Source: Crenothrix polyspora
Lineage (GTDB): Bacteria > Pseudomonadota > Gammaproteobacteria > Methylococcales > Methylomonadaceae
DNA length: 7,966 nt
Assembly: GCA_945903675.1 (NCBI GenBank)
Contig: CAMDOP010000138.1
Coordinates: 1-7,966, forward strand
Reading direction: 5' to 3'
Positions 1-6,260 of this stretch are shown piece after piece; position 1 is the first letter of the stretch, and each line of letters begins with the position of its first letter. The position numbers and the translations under genes were made by a program. The notes beneath the pieces are model-generated. The model saw nothing but the letters and a program-made list of their open reading frames with translations, did not search any database and was not told the origin of the DNA.

Positions 1-1521
1 TTTTCAATTGATAATCTTAGATATAAACTAAGCGCACCGTTTAAGCATTACAGTAGTTATGCTCAGCCTGTAGTCTCTAGCCTCGCTTACTATATTCCTG
101 TTTTAATTTGCCTAGGTTTTTTGTATTTTGATTCGTCTGTCCATAAGATGTTTGCCGAGCACTGGCGCAATGGTTTGGGGTCTTGGCTGCCATCAACGCA
201 ACCTTATTATGTGTCAACTATTGATATGTCGTTGCTGCTCAATAATGAGATACTTGAAAAAATCATAGGCTATACCATTTTGGTTTTTCAATTTAGCTTC
301 ATTTTCTTCTTTTCGAACCGCCATTTACGTAGTTTTTATTTAATTGTTGGCTTAGGATTACATTTAGGAATTACTTTATCATTGAATATATATCCTTTTG
401 GTATGGGGATGCTGATATTTTATGTGCTACTTGTTCCTTTTAGTTGGTGGCGAGCATTAGCCAAGATAATAAAAGCTAAAGAGCCGACATTAACGGTATT
501 TTTTGATCAGCAATGCCCGCTATGTAATCGTACTGTACTTATACTTAATCATTTCGATATTTTTCATTGCATAGACTTTAAGAGTGCTCAAACCTATGCC
601 AGTCATTATCCTGCTATGGAAGCTGTAACGTCTGAGAGTTTATTGCTGGATTTATACGCCTTAGATGTTAATGGTCGTATTTATTCGGGTGTTGATACTT
701 ATAGTCAAATTTTGCGTAAAATGCGCTATCTGTACCCAGTAGGGCTATTTTTAAGCTTACCTGGCATTCATTTTTTTGCTGTAAAAAAATATCGCGCTAT
801 TGCTGACTCACGTAGTCGAGTTATTTGTTCTTCGGATTGCGTGGTAAGTCATGAACTTCAAGATAATACTTTGTATCATCGCGTTTTCGAATGTTTTGCA
901 ATAAAAAAGCCAAAAGCCTTTTCCAGGAAATTGGCCCGAATACTCATTGCTATTATTGTGTTACAACTTAATAGCACCATTCATTATGGACTTATTTATA
1001 GGTTGGATTTAGGTCTTAAGAGTAATGCTATTAGTGCATCGATTGCTGAGGCTAGTAATGCCCTTATTATGGTGTCCCTGACCTTTTTAGGGATTACTCC
1101 ACATGCGCTTTACCTGCATGATCATTTTGCTGGCTACGAGCATATTTTAGCCATTACCTATACTGATAAGAATGGCGTTGAACAATGGTTACCATTTGTT
1201 AATGAGCAAGGGCGATTACTTGCTCCAAATTGGGGGCGCGTGCATTCAATGTGGGCTAATATTGCTGTTACTCCGACCATTAATAATGTGCGCTTGCAAA
1301 AGTTTATTATGAAGGTGACGGCGTTCTGGGGTCATAAAACAAATTTGAATTTAGATAATACGGTATTTCATATTCAGCTTAAAAAAATTGAGGCACCATT
1401 TTATTGGGTTCCTGATCAGTTACATAAGAACTTTTTGGCGCCTTGGGTGGCAATCGGTAGCGTAAACTGGAAGGCGAATGTTATTTCTTTTGACTTACCA
1501 GAGAATATCAATTCTTTGTAG
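1..1521 (+). CDS. HTTM membrane domain fused to DCC (DUF393) thiol-redox-like domain, 5' partial
   Basis: The frame is open from base 1 to a TAG stop at 1519-1521, so the gene is cut by the left edge. A TTG at 121 is only an internal codon: coding sequence with a hydrophobic helix continues upstream of it. In window numbering (506 residues), hydrophobic segments lie near 26-41, 88-104, 111-130 and 135-152. The first is followed by an HTTM-like stretch (YFDSSVHKMFAEHWRNG). A DCC-family core begins near 164 with FFDQQCPLC: D169, C172 and C175 make the D-x-x-C-x-x-C signature of DUF393, related to thiol-disulfide oxidoreductases. Two more hydrophobic segments follow (near 310-330 and 350-367). 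The last ~130 residues are a Trp-rich soluble tail that I cannot assign. HTTM proteins resemble the membrane part of vitamin K-dependent gamma-carboxylase, but the substrate here is unknown. It probably sits in the inner membrane. The domain calls are fairly secure; the function is not. Confidence 0.8.
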   Translation, partial: FSIDNLRYKLSAPFKHYSSYAQPVVSSLAYYIPVLICLGFLYFDSSVHKMFAEHWRNGLGSWLPSTQPYYVSTIDMSLLLNNEILEKIIGYTILVFQFSFIFFFSNRHLRSFYLIVGLGLHLGITLSLNIYPFGMGMLIFYVLLVPFSWWRALAKIIKAKEPTLTVFFDQQCPLCNRTVLILNHFDIFHCIDFKSAQTYASHYPAMEAVTSESLLLDLYALDVNGRIYSGVDTYSQILRKMRYLYPVGLFLSLPGIHFFAVKKYRAIADSRSRVICSSDCVVSHELQDNTLYHRVFECFAIKKPKAFSRKLARILIAIIVLQLNSTIHYGLIYRLDLGLKSNAISASIAEASNALIMVSLTFLGITPHALYLHDHFAGYEHILAITYTDKNGVEQWLPFVNEQGRLLAPNWGRVHSMWANIAVTPTINNVRLQKFIMKVTAFWGHKTNLNLDNTVFHIQLKKIEAPFYWVPDQLHKNFLAPWVAIGSVNWKANVISFDLPENINSL

Positions 1522-1558
1522 TTGTTATTAGCAGATAAGATTAAAGCAATTTTTAATA

Positions 1559-1587
1559 TTGCATCATCGATGTAGTCATGATATAAA
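1559..1587 (+). promoter_or_regulatory. Candidate sigma-70 promoter for the small lipoprotein gene
   Basis: TTGCAT at 1559-1564 is followed by a 17-nt spacer and TATAAA at 1582-1587. A TG at 1579-1580 gives an extended -10 (TGA-TATAAA). Transcription would start near 1594, leaving a leader of about 60 nt before the ATG at 1653. A perfect TATAAT at 1603-1608 is an alternative -10, but it has no good -35 at the right distance. The spacer contains the palindrome CATCGATG (1565-1572). The call is by eye from consensus matching. Confidence 0.5.
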
Positions 1588-1652
1588 ATGCCTGTGCTTT
1601 TTTATAATTGGCGCACATAAAAATAATTTAAACCCCTTTGGAGGATATAAAT

Positions 1653-1766
1653 ATGAAAAAGATATTTGCACTTTTAGCCCTAGCACTTATGATTGTTGGC
1701 TTATCTGGCTGTATGGATGATCCAGATGGATCAAAGCAAAAAGTTTCTAGTTCTATTTCGCTATAA
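1653..1766 (+). CDS. Very small predicted lipoprotein, 37 aa
   Basis: ATG at 1653 is preceded by a strong Shine-Dalgarno sequence, GGAGG at 1640-1644, with 8 nt spacing. The frame runs 37 codons to TAA at 1764-1766. The product has a textbook type II signal: MKK, a hydrophobic core (IFALLALALMIVG), and a lipobox LSGC with C20 as the lipidated residue. The mature part is only 18 residues (CMDDPDG, then a Lys/Ser-rich tail). The second residue after Cys is Asp (C-M-D), not the +2 Asp of classical inner-membrane retention, so its destination is uncertain. It has its own candidate promoter and is followed 22 nt later by a strong terminator, so it looks like a stand-alone transcription unit. The promoter, RBS, lipobox and terminator together argue for a real gene. 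I do not recognise a family and assign no function. It has the general form of entericidin-size lipoproteins but no specific similarity I can see. Confidence 0.75.
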   Translation: MKKIFALLALALMIVGLSGCMDDPDGSKQKVSSSISL

Positions 1767-1788
1767 AACTAAGAATTTTGTAAGACCT

Positions 1789-1817
1789 AAAAACCCAGCC
1801 TTCGTGCTGGGTTTTTT
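1789..1817. terminator. Bidirectional rho-independent terminator between the lipoprotein gene and rimO
   Basis: An 11-bp stem pairs AAAAACCCAGC (1789-1799) with GCTGGGTTTTT (1806-1816) around a 6-nt loop, CTTCGT (1800-1805). On the plus strand the stem runs into a T tract ending at 1817, which terminates the lipoprotein transcript. On the minus strand the complementary A run (1789-1793) reads as a T tract, so the same hairpin can end rimO transcription, whose stop codon is only about 35 nt away. The two genes converge on it. Confidence 0.9.
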
Positions 1818-1851
1818 GTTTTTAAAGGATAATTAGTATGTTCTTTGTATA

Positions 1852-3165
1852 CTAAAGCAAACGCCCCCATAGGTCATAGTCGTCAGCCTCTTCTAGTTCT
1901 ACATCAACAAAATCACCTACTTTTAGATGTGTAGCGCCATCAATAAAAACTTGACCATCAATTTCTGGTGCATCAGCTTTACTTCTTGCCACAGCGCCTT
2001 CCTCGACGACCTCATCAATTAATACGGTTTCAATACGTCCTACTCGTTTTTGTAAGCGTGCAGCACTTATTTCAGCTTGATGGGCCATGAATCGTGACAA
2101 GCGCTCTTGTTTAACGTCTTCTGGAATTAAATCAGGTAAATCATTTGCCACAGCGCCTTTTACTGGGGAATAAGCAAAACAACCCACTCTATCAAGTTGT
2201 GCTTCGCTCATAAAGTCTAGTAATTGTTCAAATTCTTGTTCTGTTTCACCCGGAAAGCCCACAATAAAAGTACTGCGTAAGGTAATGTCAGGGCAGGTTG
2301 CTCGCCAAGCTTTAATACGTTCCAAATTGTTTTGGCTAGCCGCTGGGCGCTTCATTAATTTAAGAATGCGGCTATTTGCGTGTTGAAAGGGAATGTCTAG
2401 GTAAGGTAATATTTTTCCTTCAGCCATTAAGGGAATAACATCATCTACATGCGGATACGGATAGACATAGTGCATACGCACCCAGATACCTAAATCACCC
2501 AATGCTTCAGCTAAGTCATAAAAACGTGTTTTTACTGAGTGACCTTTCCAATCCCGACTTTGATACTTTAAATCTAGGCCATAAGCGCTAGTATCTTGTG
2601 AAACCACCAACAATTCTTTTACGCCGGCATTAGCCAGACGTTCGGCTTCAAGCATGACATCATCGATGGGCCTACTGACCAAGTCACCACGCATGGAGGG
2701 GATTATGCAAAAGGTACAGCGATGATTACAGCCTTCGGATATTTTTAAATAGGCATAATGATCTGGGGTTAGTTTGATGCCTTGTGGCGGTACTAAGCTA
2801 GTAAAAGGATCGTGACGTGGCGGCAAATGCTCATGTACTGAATTAATAACTTCTTCTAAAGCATGTGCGCCAGTGACTTTTAATACCTGAGGATGACGCG
2901 CTCTGATTTCATCTTCTCTAGCACCTAGGCAGCCGGTTACGATGACCTTGCCATTTTCAGCTAAGGCCTCACCGATACTGTCCAGTGATTCAGCAACAGC
3001 AGCATCAATAAAACCGCAGGTATTAACAATTACCAAATCGGCATTTTTATAGGTGGGTGATATGTCATAACCCTCTGTACGAAGTTGAGTTAATATTCTT
3101 TCGCTATCTACTAGCGCTTTAGGGCAACCTAAACTGATAAAGCCGACGGTAGGGATTTTTGTCAT
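1852..3165 (-). CDS. rimO: Ribosomal protein S12 methylthiotransferase RimO
   Basis: RimO is a cytoplasmic radical SAM enzyme that adds a methylthio group to the beta-carbon of a conserved aspartate of ribosomal protein S12 (D89 in E. coli numbering), using two [4Fe-4S] clusters. The product is 437 aa, close to the E. coli enzyme (about 441). The N-terminal methylthiotransferase domain carries C14 (GFISLGCPKALVDSE), C50 (NTCGF) and C79 (TGCLGARE), which bind the auxiliary cluster. The radical SAM motif C146-x3-C150-x2-C153 lies in EGCNHRCTFC. A TRAM-like domain forms the last ~65 residues, ending DYDLWGRLL. I chose ATG at 3165 because the protein then starts MTKIPTVGFISLGC, as in the family. 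An upstream TTG at 3234 would add 23 residues with no family counterpart. No clear Shine-Dalgarno precedes either start. The CPK-ALVDSE and NTCGFI signatures favour RimO over the tRNA enzyme MiaB. Confidence 0.96.
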   Translation of the reverse strand: MTKIPTVGFISLGCPKALVDSERILTQLRTEGYDISPTYKNADLVIVNTCGFIDAAVAESLDSIGEALAENGKVIVTGCLGAREDEIRARHPQVLKVTGAHALEEVINSVHEHLPPRHDPFTSLVPPQGIKLTPDHYAYLKISEGCNHRCTFCIIPSMRGDLVSRPIDDVMLEAERLANAGVKELLVVSQDTSAYGLDLKYQSRDWKGHSVKTRFYDLAEALGDLGIWVRMHYVYPYPHVDDVIPLMAEGKILPYLDIPFQHANSRILKLMKRPAASQNNLERIKAWRATCPDITLRSTFIVGFPGETEQEFEQLLDFMSEAQLDRVGCFAYSPVKGAVANDLPDLIPEDVKQERLSRFMAHQAEISAARLQKRVGRIETVLIDEVVEEGAVARSKADAPEIDGQVFIDGATHLKVGDFVDVELEEADDYDLWGRLL

Positions 3166-3524
3166 ATATAAGGGTATTAGGATAAGGGTGATTATTTGAT
3201 TATCGGACTGCAATCTATTGATCCATGACAGCAATAGTCATTGCTAATGATCAAGTATTGTCTTTGTCTTTGTTTTTGTATTAATTAAGTTAACAACGCC
3301 ATTTTATCACTGTAGTCTTCAATCAAATAAATAAAGTCAATACTTACGGTTCTAAGTTCTGAAGAATTTAGGCAATAAATGAAATACCAGAGCTAAAATC
3401 AAAGCAAGGGCAGTTAGTTGTCATGATAATTCTTGCATCTGTGTTGATGTTATAAAAAAGATTTTTTCCTATATCCTGCTTTGAAGTTAATGGTTCATAA
3501 TAGCTGTTTTTTAAGCGTCCCCCT
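3166..3524. promoter_or_regulatory. Divergent intergenic region between rimO and the two-component operon
   Basis: This 359-bp AT-rich stretch must hold the promoters of two divergent units. Nothing in it looks coding. For the kinase gene, the best candidate is an extended -10 TGT-TATAAA at 3448-3456 with no good -35, giving a leader of about 60 nt. For rimO, a minus-strand extended -10 TGA-TAAAAT (3309 down to 3301) is possible, again with a poor -35. Small repeats are present, such as TCTTTG twice near 3260-3272 and GTTCT at 3349-3353 and 3356-3360. None is clearly an operator. The location as a promoter region is certain from gene orientation; the exact elements are guesses. Confidence 0.45.
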
Positions 3525-4838
3525 ATGAGTCTACGTCAGCAAATTATTTATCGCATTTTAATATCTTCTCTGTGCATATTGATATTAGGCGGGACTATGG
3601 TCATTTGGCAAGCTCGGCAGTCCATTGATAAAGAAGTCGATGCTTCAATACATTTAGCATTACAGCTCATTACTTTAGGTGTCTCTAGCACTCCCGTATT
3701 TCAACAAGTAGACGATTTATCGCACTTCAGTACTTTACAACAAACCCGGCACCTGAATATTCAACTTCAAAAACCTAATGGTCATTTGGTTCAGTTTGCT
3801 GGCGAAAAGCTGCCTAGTAACCCTGAGGATATGCCGCCTGCATGGTTTATCCACTTAGTACAGGGTGAGTACCCTAAAGTTGAATATCAAATAAAAACTA
3901 AGCAGGGTGAATTGTTAATCTTAGTCATTCAGGCCCAACCATTAGATGAAATTACTGAAGTCTGGCAAGAAAGTGTAGCTTTTTTTGCTTCAATTTTATT
4001 ATTGACGCTACTGACTTTTGTAGCCGTCAATTTAGTGTTTAAAAAATCATTAATCTTCATAGGAGAAATTGTTGGTGCTCTAGGTGAAATTGAGACTGGC
4101 CACTATCAACATAAACTTCCTGCATTCGCTGTTGAAGAGTTTGATAATATCGCATCAGCCGTTAATCATATGATGCAAGAGCTTGAAAAAGCGAGGCAAG
4201 AAAATCGAGCCCTGACTCAGCATTCCTTAGCCATACAGGAAGATGAACGCCAACACTTATCACAAGAACTGCATGATGAGTTAGGGCAGTCGCTGACGGC
4301 TATTAAAGTAATGGCGGTTACTGTTGCGCACCCCAAGGCTGATATAGGTAGAATTTCTATGTCTATCGCGACTATTTGTGATCATTTAATGACTGTGGTG
4401 CGCTCAATGATGCAGCAACTTCATCCTTTAATGTTGACCGAATTAGGATTAAAGGCGACCATAGAAGACATGGTTAATCATTGGTCAGAACGCAATCCAG
4501 AACTTAACTTAATTATAAACTGTGATGATGAAGTTGATGGTCTCGATAAAATCATTGCCATTCAAGTATTTAGGATCATACAAGAATGTTTAACTAATGT
4601 TATTCGACACTCTGGGGCTCAGCAGGTCACTATTGATTTGGAATTGCAAGAATATTCAAAGCCGTTGTTGTGTCTAAAAATTCAGGATGATGGGCAAGGT
4701 TGTGATCTCAATCAAATTAGCCAAGGGTTTGGTCTGTTGGGGATAAAGGAGCGAATTAAATCACTCAATGGAGATATTACTATTCAGTCAAAAATGGGTA
4801 AGGGCATGACTCTATCGGCATCGATTCCATTATCATGA
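3525..4838 (+). CDS. NarL/UhpB-class sensor histidine kinase with MoxY/LapD-like periplasmic region and HAMP domain
   Basis: This 437-aa inner-membrane sensor kinase autophosphorylates on histidine and passes the phosphate to the regulator encoded next. Order: short N-terminus; TM1 about 10-28; periplasmic region about 30-150; TM2 about 151-172; HAMP about 172-224; short coiled coil (EKARQENRAL); HisKA_3 dimerization domain with H250 in QELHDELGQ, the form typical of NarX/UhpB/MoxY kinases; HATPase_c domain. In the last, the N box has E354, N358 and H362 (QECLTNVIRHS), the G1 box is DDGQG (388-392), and GFGLLGIKER (401-410) is the G2/lid region. All catalytic landmarks are present. The periplasmic region, about 120 residues between the two helices, resembles in length and placement the LapD/MoxY N-terminal sensor domain; that match is from memory and less certain. 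The ligand is unknown. ATG at 3525 has no visible Shine-Dalgarno (the preceding bases are CCCCCT), but the membrane start fits. Its stop overlaps the next start by 4 nt (ATGA), implying translational coupling. Confidence 0.9.
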   Translation: MSLRQQIIYRILISSLCILILGGTMVIWQARQSIDKEVDASIHLALQLITLGVSSTPVFQQVDDLSHFSTLQQTRHLNIQLQKPNGHLVQFAGEKLPSNPEDMPPAWFIHLVQGEYPKVEYQIKTKQGELLILVIQAQPLDEITEVWQESVAFFASILLLTLLTFVAVNLVFKKSLIFIGEIVGALGEIETGHYQHKLPAFAVEEFDNIASAVNHMMQELEKARQENRALTQHSLAIQEDERQHLSQELHDELGQSLTAIKVMAVTVAHPKADIGRISMSIATICDHLMTVVRSMMQQLHPLMLTELGLKATIEDMVNHWSERNPELNLIINCDDEVDGLDKIIAIQVFRIIQECLTNVIRHSGAQQVTIDLELQEYSKPLLCLKIQDDGQGCDLNQISQGFGLLGIKERIKSLNGDITIQSKMGKGMTLSASIPLS

Positions 4839-5473
4839 CTGAAAAAATAAAAATCATTCTCGTTGATGATCATGCTGTGGTTCGAGCTGGTTTTCGTATG
4901 TTATTAGCGACCAGTGAATCCATTGAAGTTATTAGCGAGGCATCAAGAGGTGAAGAAGCTATTGGGCAGTACGTGAACCTAAAGCCCGATGTAGTAGTGA
5001 TGGATTTATCTATGCCAGGACTTGGCGGCCTAGAAACTATTCATCGAATTGTTCAGAGAGATGGTAATGCTAAAATTTTGGTATTTAGTGTTTATCATCA
5101 ACGAGTTTATGTTGATCGGGCCTTAAATGCTGGAGCTAAAGGTTATATCACCAAAAATAGCGCCCCAGAAATTCTAACTGAAGCTATAGTCACCATCATG
5201 CAGGGACAAAGCTATATTGAACAAGGATTGATAAAAATAAGTAATTCAATAAAAAGCCATAGTGATTACCAAGCGATTATCCATCAATTTTCGCCACGTG
5301 AATTTGATGTGTTTAGAATGTTGGCGCAAGGTATGAGCGTACATAAAATTGCAGGTGAGCTCTGTTTGGGCTACAAAACAATTGCTAATTATGCCACTCA
5401 AATTAGAAAAAAATTACAAGTTGATACTTTGATTGAGCTTGCACATATAGCAGAAGATTTTGGCTTGATGTAG
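4835..5473 (+). CDS. NarL/LuxR-family two-component response regulator
   Basis: This 212-aa cytoplasmic transcription regulator is the likely phosphorylation partner of the upstream kinase, whose gene it overlaps by 4 nt. The receiver domain (about 5-120) has the acidic pair D11/D12 (ILVDDHAVVRAG), phospho-acceptor D57 (VVVMDLSMPG), switch residue S85 (ILVFSVYH) and K107 (GYITKNS), so it should be competent for phosphorylation. The C-terminal LuxR-type helix-turn-helix covers about 150-212: FSPREFDVFRMLAQG, then the recognition helix region YKTIANYATQIRKKL. Length and order are typical of the NarL/UvrY/FixJ group. It probably acts as a dimer on short inverted sites, and targets could include its own operon or the downstream receptor gene; the sequence does not show this directly. 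No convincing terminator follows within the first 60 bases. Confidence 0.93.
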   Translation: MTEKIKIILVDDHAVVRAGFRMLLATSESIEVISEASRGEEAIGQYVNLKPDVVVMDLSMPGLGGLETIHRIVQRDGNAKILVFSVYHQRVYVDRALNAGAKGYITKNSAPEILTEAIVTIMQGQSYIEQGLIKISNSIKSHSDYQAIIHQFSPREFDVFRMLAQGMSVHKIAGELCLGYKTIANYATQIRKKLQVDTLIELAHIAEDFGLM

Positions 5474-5550
5474 TGCTAACTATTTGTTAAATATAGCTAA
5501 TGTTGTTTAATAACTGATGTTATGCAGTAACGTTGTTTTACTCTCGTTTG

Positions 5551-5786
5551 CCGCGCTGAGCACCGCAGGTTTTGTCGGGATTAGCCCGAAGGGGCGTGGC
5601 ATGGATGCCGCGCGACGGTAGGAGGGCAGGAAGCCCTCTCTACCGACCTCCGACAAAACCGAGGAGCGCAGGAAGAAGCGGCAATCGAGCCGCCTTTTCT
5701 TTGGATACTTTCTTTTGGCGGAGCAAAAGAAAGTATCTCGCCTTCGGGTGCGATAACCCGATACAAAAATCGTCGCGATAGCGACC
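5551..5786. repeat. GC-rich multi-hairpin element, possible dispersed repeat or structured RNA
   Basis: This block of about 236 bp is markedly more GC-rich than its flanks and is almost entirely made of inverted repeats. An 11-bp perfect stem, GGTTTTGTCGG (5568-5578) with CCGACAAAACC (5650-5660), encloses three smaller hairpins: CCC-GAA-GGG (5585-5593); a 9-bp stem with one G-T pair around GG (5594-5613); and a 12-bp stem with one bulged base and loop AGGAA (5616-5627/5633-5645). Then follow GCGGC/GCCGC (5678-5682/5689-5693), a 14-bp perfect stem with a 6-nt loop (5704-5717/5724-5737), CGGGT/ACCCG (5745-5749/5756-5760), and GTCGC-GATA-GCGAC (5772-5785). From general memory, GC-rich blocks with similar wording are common between genes in methanotrophs and other proteobacteria. 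That it is a multicopy family is therefore an inference; only one copy lies in this window. No transposase is present. Confidence 0.65.
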
Positions 5787-6185
5787 TCATTATTTGTTTT
5801 TTTATAAATCGCTGAATGGCTGCGTAACATTGGTTAATAAAAATCAGTTGATATCCAGAGCTATGAATTGCCTAGCTCGATAATATTGTAAGTTCTATTA
5901 AAATCGCTGGTCTAGTCTAGAAACATGCAACTAATTACCAAGATAGTCGTTAACTCCATAGCCATCAATGGCTTCTAATCATTCAGGTTTAGCCTTGCAA
6001 TGAGTCAAAATTATGATGTCGGTAGAAAAAGTCCCGCTTATACAACTGTTTAAATTCAGGAATTCTTCCTATATTAATAGGTAAATTTTTCATTGATAAT
6101 GTTGGTACGGCACTTTATTTAGAGATTTCATAATGGCCTAATACCCTTTAGTGTAACTATGACTGTCTAAGCTGCATAAGTAATT

Positions 6186-6230
6186 CTTAAACAATTGCCG
6201 GCTAATTAGCCTGTATAAGGATTGTTTGAG
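6186..6230. promoter_or_regulatory. Palindrome nested in an inverted repeat upstream of the receptor gene
   Basis: A perfect 12-bp palindrome, GGCTAATTAGCC (6200-6211), lies inside a wider inverted repeat, CTTAAACAAT (6186-6195) with ATTGTTTGAG (6221-6230), which pairs over 10 positions with one G-T. A -10-like TATAAG (6214-6219) sits beside the palindrome, with TTGCCG (6195-6200) as a badly spaced -35 (13 nt). The receptor ATG is 30 nt beyond the outer arm. The position suggests an operator or a regulated promoter for the receptor gene. The binding protein is unknown, and the neighbouring NarL-type regulator is only one candidate. Confidence 0.4.
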
Positions 6231-6260
6231 ATTAGTTGAATATAACGAGAGATTTTTACT

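Larger units (their letters stand above)
5474..6260. other. Long intergenic region with structured DNA but no convincing gene
   Basis: This 787-bp gap separates the response regulator from the receptor gene. It starts AT-rich, changes sharply to a GC-rich hairpin block at about 5551-5786 (listed separately), then returns to AT-rich sequence. The AT-rich part contains several short inverted repeats: 5858-5863/5873-5878 (GAGCTA/TAGCTC), 5911-5921 (TCTAG-T-CTAGA), 5960-5973 (AGCCAT-CA-ATGGCT), and two overlapping hairpins at 6058-6070 and 6068-6081. It ends in a palindrome at 6200-6211 near the receptor start. Open frames over the GC-rich block exist on both strands but follow the repeat rather than any protein family, so none is called as a gene. 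Confidence 0.75.

Noticed and set aside
3166..3234. N-terminal extension of RimO from the TTG at 3234
   Set aside because: The extra 23 residues have no counterpart in the family; the ATG at 3165 gives the expected start MTKIPTVGFISLGC.
5772..5803. Hairpin GTCGC-GATA-GCGAC followed by T-rich sequence as a terminator
   Set aside because: The T run begins about 12 bases after the stem, too far for a standard rho-independent terminator, and the stem is only 5 bp.
5507..5830. Open frame of 107 codons on the minus strand, and 69-codon frames on both strands, across the GC-rich block
   Set aside because: The frames coincide with the hairpin element, have Arg/Ser/Pro-rich compositions without domain features, overlap each other on opposite strands, and lack good ribosome binding sites. 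They are best explained as by-products of the repeat.
6086..6104. Possible Fur box around CATTGATAATG upstream of the receptor
   Set aside because: Only a half-site resembles the consensus; the rest does not match well enough to call iron regulation.
6137..6148. 12-base match CCTAATACCCTT shared with the minus strand at 3170-3181 just upstream of rimO, resembling a NarL-type heptamer
   Set aside because: A 12-base match between two places in an 8-kb window is expected by chance, the heptamer fit is imperfect, and the rimO copy overlaps its translation start region, an unlikely operator position.
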